DNA from: Hyperoplus lanceolatus
Lineage: Eukaryota > Chordata > Actinopteri > Uranoscopiformes > Ammodytidae
Direction of reading: 5' to 3'
Assembly: GCA_026929865.2 (NCBI GenBank)
Contig: CM049403.1
Coordinates: 9,524,001 to 9,588,000, forward strand
DNA: 64,000 nucleotides
Shown here: positions 12,028-24,265 of the stretch, in pieces
How the letters are laid out: every line of letters starts with the position of its first letter
How positions within the stretch are numbered: the first letter of the stretch is position 1
Position numbers and translations under genes: made by a program
The notes under the pieces: model-generated
The model's database searches: none
What the model saw: the letters and a program-made list of their open reading frames with translations, nothing else
Told to the model about the DNA's origin: nothing

Positions 12028-12494
12028 TGGCAAGCAGGCTTTCATACAATGTCCCCTGCATGGTTTTCTCCGGGCCTTTTTTTCTCCTCTGGATTCTCAG
12101 CAGCATCTTGTTATGATCTGTTTGTATAACTGGATAGCTATAGCAAGCTGAGATGATTGCAGATAGCACTGGAGCTTGACCCACATTTTAGTCCTCCTGT
12201 GAACCGTATTAATTCACCCAGCCAGGTGCTTGGGTGACTGGATGTCTGTTATGTGAACACATTGCTCTGCCACGAGACAGTGCAGTCTTACAGTAAGCTG
12301 TTGAGCAGAGAAATCCAAACACAAAGAGTTTATGTGAATCATCAAAATACACTCCTCCTTTTTCTGTTACAGAACCCATCCCAAATATGTATTAATCTGT
12401 TAATTTTCAATCATGAAAATTATTTTAAAGGTGTGTACAGTATCCATTCAAACTGGGAAAGGACTTGGTGAATAAAACATGAATTACGAAAGGC

Positions 12495-12632
12495 AAAAAA
12501 AAAAACGTACTTTGTAAATATTACTGTGATGTCACAGTAAAAGACATCACAGTAATATTTACAAAGTAAGTTTTTTTTAACCCTATATTTCTCTTTCTGT
12601 GATGTCACGAGAAAGTGAAATATAGGGTTAAA
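12495..12632. repeat. Two adjacent inverted-repeat hairpins
   Basis: Hairpin A has 29-base arms 12505-12533 and 12543-12571 with one mismatch and a 9-base loop; A- and T-runs outside lengthen the stem. Hairpin B pairs about 12579-12600 with 12611-12630, with the motif TAACCCTATATTTC at one end. Both contain the core TGTGATGTCAC. Probably a MITE or a pair of nested miniature repeats. Confidence 0.75.
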
Positions 12633-12754
12633 AAAACACTCTTTCTGCCTTTTCTCAACCGATTTCAATTTTTTTCGCACATTTATACTACATAGGATCT
12701 CAGAATTCAATACACCTTCATATTCAAACCGGTGAAGTAGGCCTTTAAACTGAA

Positions 12755-13051
12755 TGGTAAATGGACTTGTATAGCGCTACATCTCCGTTTATCACAGACC
12801 CAAAGCGCTTTACATTGTTTTTGTACACATTCACCCAGTCACACACACATTCATACACCGATAGCAGCAGCTACCACGCAGGGTAGGCTTAGCACTAGGG
12901 TGCTAAGCTAACTAAGCTAACTATCGGGAGCAATTCGGGGTTCAGTGTCTTGCCCAGGGACACTTCGACATGTGGCGGGGAGACGGGGGATCGAACCTCC
13001 GACCCTGCACACCAGAGGCGAACTCCCTACCCACTTCGCCACTGCCGCCCC
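12755..13051 (-). mobile_element. tRNA-derived SINE, family 1
   Basis: On the minus strand the head carries an A box (TGGCGAAGTGG) and a B box (GGTTCGATCC), an internal RNA polymerase III promoter. The body includes the widespread fish motif containing AAAGCGCTTT. It is bounded by an 8-bp direct repeat AAACTGAA at 12747-12754 and 13052-13059. The short duplication is unusual for a SINE, so a DNA-transposon-like origin is not excluded. Confidence 0.7.
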
Positions 13052-13059
13052 AAACTGAA

Positions 13060-15050
13060 GTGTCCTCTCCACTGGAGAGATGACTAATGAAGGCAGTTGA
13101 AAATATGCGTGACGCTGAGGACACCTACGTTCCTCAAATGAATTCATGACTCACTCCATAATCCCATCGTGTTTCCAGTTGTTTGAGCTTGGACTAAGGC
13201 TCTTTTAATTACCGTGTATATTATCTTGTTGCGCCCTCTCCCTCTGCAATGATGGTTGGTGCTGTTGGGAATTCCACCCTTAATATCAATTCAATTGTGT
13301 TCGGCAGAAGGGAATGTTAATTACTTTTTCCAGTGTTTTGGACAGTGCTGTAAAAACGTTGCCACGGTGAACCCAGCTGAGTCTGCCGTCAATTTGATTA
13401 GTCTAGACCCAACCACTGCTTGGCCCAGTTTACTTCCTGCAAAGCTTTTCGCACCAATCACAAACAGGCATTCTCCTCAGGTGCACTAGAGACCGGCTTA
13501 AACAAGATGACGACAGTGAAGCGACAGTGAGCAGCTTTTTGTTTACATCCAATATGGCGGCCAACATTTGTCTAATTGTTTGAAGGTGTATCCAATTTGT
13601 GTACTGAGACGTTTTAGTCTGTTGATCTCTTAAACTTGGAAATGAAAATGCCGATTCCAGACCCATGTCCAATCTTAAATAAGATTGGCGATAGCCACGT
13701 TGGTAAATATGAAAACTTTGGAGTTAATGGGAGTTCTCTTTTCACTAACATGTGCCACAACTGTCAATTGAACACTGAAACTTCACTTTCACTTCACATA
13801 CCAGGTAATTAGCTGGGAGTAGTAAAATAATGTAATTGCAGAATTTAAAATTATAATCTCTTATAGTGTGTTACTGGAGTAAAGTAATCACACTACTGTC
13901 ATGCATTGCTAAGTTTAGCATTCCTTCCCAAAAGGGGCCTTACAAAAAACCCCACATTACCTCCTGGCTCATTGCTGATGCTTTAAATTGTGGACTGTTG
14001 GGTTTAAAATCTGTCAGCTGGGAGGAAATTCTGGGATTTGGGGTTGCTTGAACAAAATCCGGACGTATACCAAACCTATTATTGAATTCTAAGTCTTTGA
14101 ATATTGCCACATTGCAGTAAACACAGTCTTTCCCTGAGGTACGCAGGCACCAAAACATTTGGTCAATATAGCCTAATTTTGAATGCAATCGGGAATGTGT
14201 GCAGGAATATTATTTTCTAAAAGAAAATATATCTCTGTGACACAGCTGCATGACATTTAAAAAAAGCTACAAGTGAAAACATTCCTTAGAAAAAATCACC
14301 ACACTCACCTTGATTTTATTTTGCGTCATACCAGAAGAATCTGAAAAAACATTAATGCAAGCACTATTCTTCAGACTATGACACAATTAAAGTGATTTTA
14401 AATTAATGGTCACGTTTATTCGTTTTTCTTTGTCAGTAATTCTAAAGTCTGATAATGCCACACAGTTTTAGCTTTTATCCAATGAAAGGACTTGAAGTGC
14501 AATTTTCAGTAGGAAATTATAGTTCCCCGTGTGCGTGATGTGTGAGGCATCAACTTCCAGACAGCTCCCTCTGTCTGTATTCAGTGGTCTAATGAAGGAG
14601 GTAACCGAATCTCTGACGCACATCCTCTTTCTTCTCTCGATTTTTTGGTTATAGGGTACAGCTTGTGCCTGACAAGAAACACTTACACGGTTCCAACATT
14701 ATTGCCCAGAGCAATTTGGCCCCATCTTGTTTCTCCTTTGCTCACTCACTGGTAAACCTAATGGCTCCAGCGACACCACAACTCTTCCCCCTGGACATTA
14801 TGTGCTAGGATGGGGAGGGATGGAGGGAGGGCAGTGGTGGAGGAGTGGTGCTTTAATAGTCTCATCTGTGGTGGGGCTCGAGAGAAGCAGCAAAGAACTG
14901 TGTGATCAAGATATAACTATAAGCAGAAATAAGTGGTGGGATCATTTTATCTAACTTCCTGTCAGTGATTGCAGTTAGCAGTCTACTCCCTTGTCCCTTC
15001 CTCACCACATGAGAGCAGCGAGTCATTCATGCTTTTAATTTCATAGTTCT
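13060..15050. other. Intergenic, no gene seen
   Basis: No coding frame with domain signal. It holds a G-rich stretch near 14811-14842 (four or more GGG runs) able to form a G-quadruplex. Confidence 0.5.
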
Positions 15051-15194
15051 GAGAGACAGAGATGAAATAGGTATAGAGGGGGATGACATGCAGAGCGTAC
15101 GACCCGGGCCGGATTAGAACCCGGGTCTGCTGTGATGAGGACTGAGCCTCTATGGGGGTGGGACACACACACACAATCTAACCACTACGCCCCT
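15051..15194 (-). mobile_element. tRNA-derived SINE, family 2 (copy 1)
   Basis: Minus strand: A-box-like GTAGTGGTTAGA, a B box in CCCGGGTTCTAATCC, then a body ending in ATTTCATCTCTGTCTCTC. The body is shared with the copies near 32644, 34867 and 44115. A CA run interrupts the head. Confidence 0.7.
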
Positions 15195-15989
15195 AACATT
15201 GGAAATGATTTTTACCGCCTCCGCTATTGTAGCCAGGTAAACATTCAGCTCTCTTCGCGTTCACTAGCAGAGAGACCTGCCTCATTGTAAAGTTATCCGT
15301 CCTGATTGGATAGAGGGTTGTGGGATACCAAAAACGTTTCCCCACTGCTTACTGTACCGCGCTCACTGTATAAGTGATTGCTGTATGAATATAGAATGAT
15401 GTAACTTGTATATTTAACAAAAATATATCACTTACTTCTGCTTTAAAGGCAGAATGTCTGGAGATTGCTTGTTTTTATAATCACTTTTTGTCAAAATCAG
15501 TGAATATCTCCCAGCGATTCGTTGTCCGTACTGTGTCTGCTGCAGAAAAACATGGTGTCACTACTTAGCCTGAGCTCTGTAAACTGATATATCAACAAAG
15601 GGTGTGTAAACGAGGGCCCACCGTAGCTAGCAACAAGCCAGTTTACAGAGCCTAGGCTGTGTATTAACACCAGATTTCTTTTTTCAGTGCACACACAGTA
15701 GTATTTAGTACTGTTAGTGGATTGTGAGCAGATATTCCCAGTTAATGACAGCAAACGTAGTCTACTCCAGGATCGCTGATTCCAACTTTAACATACGTAT
15801 GCCAAGTATGTCCGTAGATTCACGGATAAATGTCATTTATTTGGTGTGTCTGTGAGTAGACCTCGCAACCTCCGAATGCCATAACACCCTTGCACTTCCG
15901 CTTACGCATTTGCTGATTAAAATGCCCAGCAGCTGTATTTCCTCGCCCTCTCTCTTCCTGTTAAGCTCCATACACAAAGGACAGACACT

Positions 15990-16032
15990 GCAAAGAGAGA
16001 GAGAGAGAGAGAGAGAGGACCTTGAAAAACCT

Positions 16033-16068
<36 letters not shown>

Positions 16069-16103
16069 ATTGAAAAACCTGGGTGAGAGAGAGAGAGAGA
16101 GAG
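15990..16103. repeat. (GA)n tract with a duplicated spacer
   Basis: Three GA runs are separated by two copies of a spacer with the motif TTGAAAAACCTGGGT (around 16021 and 16069), giving a period near 48 bp. It is a small minisatellite built on a GA microsatellite. Confidence 0.85.
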
Positions 16104-17013
16104 TGGTCTCGGTCTACCTCTGAGTCAGGCAAACACATGTTTTAACCCTTTGTGCGTTGTCTCTGTGAGCATGCTCCATGATTAGTACTCAGAAAGCCAC
16201 AGCATGGGAGACGGTGTGGGTGTGGGTGTGCGTGTGTGTGCATATGAATGAATGTGGGGGCCCCCTAAATCATGACTGTCTTTGGTCACAATGAAAACAG
16301 TTGGAGGATCTCTTTGCCCACTCCACTGCTAGTCATGATGTCTGCATGTGTGGAGGCTAAAAGGTTTGAGAGAACAGTGATGGTAGATTTAATAGTGATG
16401 GTAGTTTTAATAGTAAGTGCAAAGTAGCAACTCATGACAAAATTAAATGTAAACTTCACTGTGAACAGACGCCATGACCCTAACACACAGACGTCATGCT
16501 CAAATTAAAACAAGACGAGACAAAACAACTGTCAATTAGGCCTACAGGTCGGAGTAACACACTTGGCAGACTAGCAGCAGCGATAGAGTGTGAATCTCAG
16601 GCAGAAGGTGACAGCACTCGCTCTCATAAGCGAGCACACACGTGTAATTGCCTCCCTGCCTGGCCAAAACGAGGCTCCCCTCAGTCAGAGGGCTCAGCCC
16701 AGGGAAATGAGAGACGAAAGGTAATTCATGGAGGGATCAGCTGAAGACTCACCTCAGGCTTTAGCTCATAAAACACTTTTCCAGGACAAAAGAAAAAAAA
16801 ATTACTGAAAGAGCAAACAGATATATCATTTCCCAACAGGGCTGGTGAACTCACAGGCTGGTTTATCAGCACGTGTGGCCATTCCTCCCCTCCCCCCTTT
16901 GACCTGCTTTGACATGTAATCACAGGACCTTAAACTGCCTCCATCTTCTTGTGTTTAAATGTATTATCGGCCTGTCCACAGCATGTTGAGGTCCGTTAAG
17001 TCACAGACGTGCA

Positions 17014-17338
17014 TTAAAGCTACAGTGCGTAACTTTTCCATATGGATGAATATAGGTTACATTCAAGCCATTGCCAATTGCTCTTTTTCTATCTTTGTAA
17101 TTCTCAGTATGGCAGCATTGATAAACTGGTATCGCCCCCTGACATTGGCACGGTATCTCAGAAAAATCCCAAGAACAGCCCAAGAACTGTTCCAGTTGTT
17201 AATTCTACTGCTTAGAAACAAGGTTAGGACGTACAGCAGAAGAAATAAAATCCATGCACCAGATCACCAAAGTGCATATTGTTGTAATTACTCAGAATGA
17301 CTCATGGGGGCGACAGAAGTTACGCACTATAGCTTTAA
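17014..17338. mobile_element. TTAA-flanked miniature element (MITE)
   Basis: Inverted ends TTAAAGCTACAGTGCGTAAC (left) and the reverse complement of TTACGCACTATAGCTTTAA (right), each starting at TTAA. TTAA target sites are typical of the piggyBac superfamily, so I infer a piggyBac-type non-autonomous element. No transposase frame is present. Confidence 0.7.
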
Positions 17339-20300
17339 CGTTGTTATGTTTGTCTGTTGGTTTAGGCGGGCCTATTTACCCCATCAGATCTGTGTTCACA
17401 GGTGCCTAATCCGACTGTGTTCTGTATCCATTCTTCTTGTGAGAAGCAGTGACAGGACAGAGCCTCATCTGTCAGTTCGCACACAAAACTCTTATTTAGT
17501 CTCGAAAGGCACTGGACTGAGGGGAAAGCTGCCCCTGGGATGGAAAAAGATGACAGACACACAGGTAAACTGTGAAAGTAACAAGGTCGCAAAGGTAATC
17601 GATAAAGGATAATGACGATGAGAGACGTCTTGACAAGAAGCTCTGGCTGAGAACATAATCATGGATAAATATCTGGTAGCTTTTTCCCCCTCTCGTGTGA
17701 AAATGCTGTTCCTTTCTTTACTGTGTTTACTTCCATATCTATACCTGACCGGAGGCTACATATGGGGCTGCACGTGCGACAGTGGCAACCCACATCCCCA
17801 TTCAACACCCGGGCTCTTGTTACATGTGAATAGAGGAACCCTGAGCGAGTCACTGTGTCCCGCTGAGGAACTGTATAGAGTTGTGATAGCATGTCACATC
17901 AAAGCTGGCAGGGTATTTTCATTTAACCTTTCTCTTGCACACAAAAGACCAAAAAATAAAAATCCATACCCGACACAATATTACACAGCACACAGAGTTC
18001 TACTACTACTACTACTATGATGCATGAACTTTCTCATACTCTTTGGGTAATTGTGGGTGTGTAGCAGGACTTGGAAGTGGCCACATGTTTTTGGGGCGAC
18101 TTGAGAAAAAAACACATCCACAGATCAGAGCTTCCAGCCTTGGATCGAAATCAAGCCCTCAAGGTCTGCCTGTCTGTATCAAAAACCACCAAAGGGGCCT
18201 ACTATATACTGTGAAGCCCCAGCTCCGTTCAGTCTGGGCAGTAAAGCAGGCTAGACGGACAGACAGGGCCCAGGGGGAGGGCAGGGGGAAAGCCTGAATT
18301 ACCGACACATGCAAAAAGCCCATAAATCTCAACCAGTGAACCGCCATGTCCCAACATGATCGGTCCAAAGCAGAGTGTCCCTGTCGGTCTGTTTGTGTTT
18401 GCCTCTATACAGATGATGAATTTATCTTGTTACAATCCGGGTCTTCATTATCAATATTTTTTGTATGGAAATGACATTGGAAAGAATTGTGAGTGCGTAG
18501 GTTGCCATGGATGCCTGAAATGAAATGATTCATAAAATGTGATGCTGAATAGGTTCGTCTCATAGGTAACATGGGCTCAACTGTTTGTTTGTTTAAATCA
18601 ATCATTTGAAGTTACATTTTTTTAAATCCAAATTGGCAACTGTGCCCCCATCATGATTACTTACTGTGTACACGTGGACGAGGAGCAGAGGATGTTGGCA
18701 ACAGAATGAAGTTCTGTTATGGAAAAGGCAGCTGCCTTACATCTGCATTTACTCAACCTGTTGCCATGTTTTTCTCCATCAGACTGAAAATAAAGTATGC
18801 ATGCAGATGATTTAGAAGCAATCAAAAGCTAGCTTAATTTCTTCCTTTGCAAGTTATCTTAAATATTCCTGGACAAAAACATTAACATTACCCAGAAAGA
18901 TCTCTAAACATAACCTTGTTTGGCCACATTCCATCTGAATTTAAGATTACTCACAAGAGTGTCTTCCGTCGAAAAAATTAAACGTGCCTTCTTCCTGCGA
19001 TTTAATCCAAACTTCCTTTTCCACATAATATCTTGGAAAAACAAACCAAACAAGGGCAGATTTACTCATTTTTTTCACTCACAGGTTTTGCACGTGAGCG
19101 AAAAACAACAACTTCTCAATTAGGGAAATCCTGAGAAAACAGGATAATCCTAAGAGTTTAAAGTCTTACCGTAAATACATGTATGGTCACATGCATGCCA
19201 GACAAAAACACCTCTAACCTCTGTTATGACTGCAAACGCCTGGTGCTTTCTCTCTCTCTTTCTTTCTGCATGTCTCTACTACATGCACATAGACACACTC
19301 TGTACACTGTATATGCGGTGCACATACATATTTCGGGAAATGAGAGGTGCATGCAGATCCTTAGAAGTGATAGTGGAAAGCGATCATACAGTGTTTGGCC
19401 AAATATCTGCTGTGGAATGCAAACAGGAGAAGGGGAGCATGAATGAGAGATGGAGAGTCACGATAAATAAATATTTTCCGTCATGTTTCTCAAGAAATGT
19501 GCTGTGACCAACTGTCTTCCTTCAGAGTAAAAGCTAGTAGTTGGCATTCCTTAAGTGGGAGGAGGAGGAGGTGTTAAGGGAGTGGGACTATTGTCATTCA
19601 GAACTAGTGTCATAGAGGAGAACACACAACTACCAGTGCCAACCCTGCTTACCAATGCTACTACCCCCTTACCAATGCTACTACATTCAGAGGCATGCAA
19701 ATGTGTAAACATGTTGGAAGGATTTTTACATTTCAATAAGAAAAAAACAACCTCTCTTCCTTTGTATGGGTCAAGGGCTGCTTGTGTCAGCAGGCCAACG
19801 CAATTTCCAAAGGTCAGTGGGAATGCTAATGCACCTGTAGATGTAAACAAATCAGTGAAGAGATCTATGCAAAGATGGGTGAATGCTGAATAGACCTGCT
19901 ATTACCTTTGTTTTGGAAATCTGCAGTAAAGTCCTGCAAGAGAACCGAAAAGGAGAAGCAACAACAGGATTGGCAACCAATGATTTCTTAAAATTTGAAT
20001 ACAAATATGAAACTTTGATGAAACATTTTAAAACCCCCATTCTGTTGGTCTGTCAGTGGAGTCCACATTTGGAGTGTCACACAAGTTTCTTTTTGTGGCT
20101 ACATGCTATTTAATCTAAGACTTGTTGTAAGACCTCGGGCTCCTAATGACCACTTTGCATAAAATGATTAAAGGCAATGTGAAAGATAAGCATCTATCAT
20201 GATGCTGATAAACACATGACCGTGGCTCTTGAGGTTTGACCCCCAGGGCAGCTCACAAACTGCCCCAGTTTCTCTGATATCCCAAATGACCGTCCTTTGT

Positions 20301-22158
20301 GGGATCAGGCCTGGGGGCGAGCGTGCCTCCTTCCCAGCTCCACAGTTAAAGGCGAGGCCACCTCGGGAAATCAGCCCTCACTTATGTGTCAACAAGGACA
20401 TCCTTCTGAGAACACCTCCTCCTGATTTCACCCGCCCTCATCCCCCCTCGCTCCACCAAACCCCAATTAACTCCACATTCCTCTGTTTCCAGTGAATACC
20501 CCAAATTCTCAATGATAATTGCCCACACCCCAGCTAAAGGATTACCCCCCATCTTACCCTCCCTAACCATCCATTGTCACCTCAGTGTGAGTGACACCCT
20601 GAGCCCCAAGTCAGGCCTTGTTCCCCTCTTGCTGTAGAATTGCCCTCCTTCACTCAAAGGTATTTTAATTGACATCCAGCCCCCCCTCAGGGAAAGTGAA
20701 GGCAACACCGGCCCGAAGGCACGACTTCACGGACAGTGGAAGGGACTTGTTTTATGAAATGCATTCTCGCCACTTAAATAGCCTTGTTTTTTTTTAGATA
20801 CAAAACAAGTCACGTTGCAACCCCTCTGTCATAAGCGCTGTCTGTATATATGTGTGAGTCACTCCTGGGCCTGTTGTGTATCAAACCAGTGAATCCTGGT
20901 CCTTCATCAGGCTAAAGACACCTCCACAGCTTCCTCATATTCTCTGTCATCATTATGCTTCTCACCTGGTTGCTAGAGGGGGAGCTGACTGACTGAGGCC
21001 TTTTATCTTCCTTTGCAACAAATATGCTGCAGTGTGGGCCTAGGTGGATAAGTGTTGACACCTGACTCACATTGCTCATTTAAAAAGGCAGCAGCCTCCT
21101 TTGCAGAAAACTCTGGGAGTTCACTTAATGCAAGTATGTAGTCTACAGTGTTCACTTCCCATTAGCAAGAAAACAGGCCCAACTGTCCTATGATGCATCA
21201 GGGCGGAGTTTAATGTGTTGCCTATGATGTGGTTAGAATGCTGACAGTTCTGTGTGTGCATGTGTACACTACACACCCTAAAACCATGTCTGCTCTCGAA
21301 TCCTGGGTACTAATTTCATATTTCAGCGCAGCCGCCTGTCATCAGCACTCTTATCAAAAATACATACCAGACCATAATCACAGAAGGACTGGATGCCAAA
21401 ATACCTCAGAGCACTTGAGCACGAATGAAAGATGGGAGAGAGAGGGGATAGGGAGGAGGGAGGGTTGGAGGGAGGAGGGAGGGGTGAGGGGTGGGGGTGA
21501 CAGAAGAAAATTGGACAAAGAGATGATACAGGTCAAATCGCAGAGCAGAGCTGCAGCTACTGGATTGGATTGTCACGTTGAATATCCACGAATGTTTCAT
21601 TGTGTCCTGAAAATAGATGTGTATATTTACAGCTCTGTTGCCATTCTTGGGTATTGTTGGCTGAAATTATGTGACATATTTGGATATCGGGGGCCGGCAG
21701 CTTTCAAATCAACAGCACGCATTCTTGCATGACTTTTTGTTGGGTATGTTTCAGTGTGTGTGTGTTTGAGAGAGAGAGTGGGGTTGTATTTGTACAACAT
21801 CAGCCGTCATTAACCCCCTGTGTGGGCGATTCACAGGTTCAGGGGCATGTCTGAACAGGTTACCGGCTGCAACACAACACTGGGAGGTTGAGGCAGGATC
21901 CATCCCATAATGCAACACAAAGATATACAGTGCTATGGTTGAGACAGAAAAACATGCATTGCAAAAAATAAACAAAAGGCTTTTCTCTTATATTATTGCT
22001 TTTTCTTCATTGCACTGATTCCATTGATTTTACATACACCAAATTGTTATTTCTAAAATGGGATGCCTTATTACTGTTAATTTTGTTTTAATATGTACTG
22101 CCTTCCTTGTATAGCACTTTGTAATGTGGATTTGGAGAGGGCTATAGAGTTATTTCTG
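17339..22158. other. Intergenic upstream of rasl11b, no gene seen
   Basis: About 4.8 kb without a supported gene. Low in obvious transposons. It holds a (CTA)n run at 18000-18016, a duplicated 20-bp unit near 19649-19683 and a G-rich strand run at 21434-21500. Distal regulatory DNA for rasl11b could lie here, but that is inference from position. Confidence 0.5.
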
Positions 22159-22159
22159 A

Positions 22160-22230
<71 letters not shown>

Positions 22231-22251
22231 TAATAAAAAAAATAATAATAA

Positions 22252-22311
<60 letters not shown>
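22159..22311. repeat. (AAT)n microsatellite, about 153 bp
   Basis: Trinucleotide ATA/AAT tract with a few interrupting A-runs near 22226-22252. It lies about 400 bp upstream of the rasl11b TATA box. Confidence 0.97.
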
Positions 22312-22543
22312 TAGTAGCCTATTGTTGATTATAATAATAGTATTTGTTAAGAATTATAGGATGAACTGATGTTGTTTGGAATTACAGCATAATTCTGTCA
22401 GGTCACTGTCTGTGTTGTGGGCATGGACCTTATAGGGCACCCAGCCAGAGGTCCCACCTGTTTCAGCATCGTTTTCCTGTGCTACAGCTTGCATATACAC
22501 GTGTAGGCTGGGATCGCACGAGGGAGGGGGAGGTCACCAGCGA

Positions 22544-22548
22544 CCAAT
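22544..22548 (+). promoter_or_regulatory. CCAAT box of rasl11b
   Basis: CCAAT within CGACCAATCAG, about 25 bp upstream of the TATA box and on the gene strand. Confidence 0.6.
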
Positions 22549-22572
22549 CAGATGCGACCACCGCTCGAATGC

Positions 22573-22580
22573 TATAAAGA
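22573..22580 (+). promoter_or_regulatory. TATA box of rasl11b
   Basis: TATAAAGA followed by GC-rich sequence. It predicts a start near 22600 and a leader of about 235 bases with no upstream ATG that I can see. Confidence 0.7.
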
Positions 22581-22835
22581 CCGCGCGCGCTGTTCCTCAG
22601 CAGCAGCAAACAGTAGCAGCATTCAGTCAGTGTGGTCCTCCGGTCTCGTCTTTGTCCCGCGACTATATCCATTGAATTCTGAGCCAGTTCAGGATTGACA
22701 AGAGGATTTACTTTATCCGTTCTACTCCAATACTTTCTCGGCAAGACTTGAACACCTTTGGACAAGAGAAATATATTCACTTTGCTTAATTTTTTGGAAG
22801 GAATAGGCCTACACTAACGAAAGAAATATAAGAAA

Positions 22836-22950
22836 ATGCGTCTTATCCAGAACATGTCGACCATTGCGGAGAATACAGCACCGGAGTCCTCTGTGCCCAA
22901 CCGGGTCATTAAAATAGCTGTGATAGGCGGCAGCGGTGTTGGCAAAACAG
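22836..22950 (+). CDS. rasl11b: rasl11b coding exon 1
   Basis: 115 bp from ATG to the donor GTGAGA, encoding the N-terminal extension and the P-loop up to GVGKT. It ends in phase 1. Confidence 0.95.
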
Positions 22951-24265
22951 GTGAGAAAAAGGATCAAATTAAAATATATTCTTTCATTGTATAGGCTACT
23001 TTGTTCACCGAGTCTTGTCTTATAGACCGTTCCGTAGTATAATTGTCTAACGTTGTCTGTTCCCTTTGCTTTATTTCAGCACTCGTGGTGAGATTCCTAA
23101 CAAGGCGCTTCATTGGAGACTACGAGAGAAACGCTGGTAATCTCTACTCCAGAGAAGTCCAGGTGGATGGAGAGCAAGTGACCATCCAGGTTCAAGATAC
23201 TCCCGGTGTTGAGGTAAGAAGACCCTCCCTGTTTAATTCATTTCTTATTAGCTCTTTTCTCCTCTGACAGACTGTGATGTAATTGGGCTCACCGGGTTTA
23301 AGATTTGAGGATAATCCAATACAAAAATAATATAATCTAATTCATTGTCTGGGCTGTAAAAGGCTCTCTTGACTGGGCATAAGTCCAAAACCAAGGGCTG
23401 TGTGTGTGTGTGTGTGTGTGTGCGTATATTTTCTCCTAAAGCAGAGCCCTTCAGTCTGGCTGTCTAATCTCCCATTTAGTCTAATGGATGTCTGAGGCCA
23501 GAGTAAATGATACCCTGATTCAGATCCAGACAACTCAAACCTCCCTCTTACTGGAGGAGTAACCCTATAGCTCTTGTCTGCCTCCATCGGCATTCCACTC
23601 ATTGCTAAAGATCAGTTGCATGTAGAAGCCAGGGAACGTTCAAACCTGCTCTGAATGTTTAATCAAATGTTTGCCATAAATGAGGTTTTGCAAGGATGAG
23701 TTTTTAATCAAATATCTCTTTTTCCTCTCCTCCCCAGATGACAGATAATAGCATCAGTCTACCTGACCATGTGACCTGCTCCATCCAATGGGCCGATGCA
23801 GTAGTGCTGGTCTACTCTGTGACAGATCGCCGTAGCTTCGATTTGATCGATCGTTTGAACCAGTTGGTGGTTCGCGCTGGCGGTGCCAACATTCCCCCCG
23901 TGATCCTGCTGGCCAATAAGGTGGACCTGCTGCACCTGAGGAAGGTGGACTCCCAACAGGGCCAGGGGCTGTCCGCAACCCTGGGCTGCTCCTTCTTTGA
24001 AGTATCAGCCAGTGAGGACTACAGCCAGGTGCACAGGGCATTCCACAGGCTGTGCTGCCAGCTAGCCAAGCAGCCACAAGCACCAACGCCCCAGACCCAG
24101 TCTGCCTCCAACTCCTCAAACAACAACTCCTCCGCTGGCGGTGCTGCCACCGAGAAGAAGCGCTTGCTCCTCATCCCCAGGCCAAAGTCTCCCAACATGC
24201 AAGACCTGAAGAGGCGTTTCAAGCAGGCTCTGTCAGCCAAAGTCAGGACTGTCACCTCTGTGTGA
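22836..24265 (+). CDS. rasl11b: Ras-like protein family member 11B (complete, 3 coding exons)
   Basis: A small GTPase-like protein of the RASL11 branch of the Ras superfamily. Exons 22836-22950, 23080-23213 and 23738-24265 join in frame (GT-AG, phases 1 and 0) to 258 residues; human RASL11B is about 248. Motifs in order: start [13 protein letters not shown]-loop GGSGVGKT (about residues 32-39), [19 protein letters not shown] in the switch I region, DTPGVE in place of the DTAGQE of Ras, NKVD, and EVSAS. A Ser/Asn-rich linker precedes the C-terminus [20 protein letters not shown]...TVTSV, which matches family members closely. There is no CAAX box, so no prenyl anchor is expected. Without the Gln of the Ras G3 motif, ordinary GTP hydrolysis is doubtful; this is a family trait. 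RASL11A is the alternative, but the N-terminus and synteny favour RASL11B. Confidence 0.96.
23080..23213 (+). CDS. rasl11b: rasl11b coding exon 2
   Basis: 134 bp between TTTCAG and GTAAGA, encoding [20 protein letters not shown] through QVQDTPGVE (switch I and G3). Confidence 0.95.
23398..23423. repeat. (TG)n in rasl11b intron 2
   Basis: Short pure TG tract. Confidence 0.9.
23738..24265 (+). CDS. rasl11b: rasl11b coding exon 3
   Basis: 528 bp from the acceptor CCCCAG to TGA, encoding [12 protein letters not shown], the NKVD and EVSAS motifs and the basic C-terminus. Confidence 0.96.
   Translation: MTDNSISLPDHVTCSIQWADAVVLVYSVTDRRSFDLIDRLNQLVVRAGGANIPPVILLANKVDLLHLRKVDSQQGQGLSATLGCSFFEVSASEDYSQVHRAFHRLCCQLAKQPQAPTPQTQSASNSSNNNSSAGGAATEKKRLLLIPRPKSPNMQDLKRRFKQALSAKVRTVTSV

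Noticed and set aside
12942-13124. tRNA genes at A/B-box sites (also near 15120, 32760, 34970, 44130)
   Set aside because: The heads do not fold as complete tRNAs and continue into shared repeat bodies, so they are SINEs.
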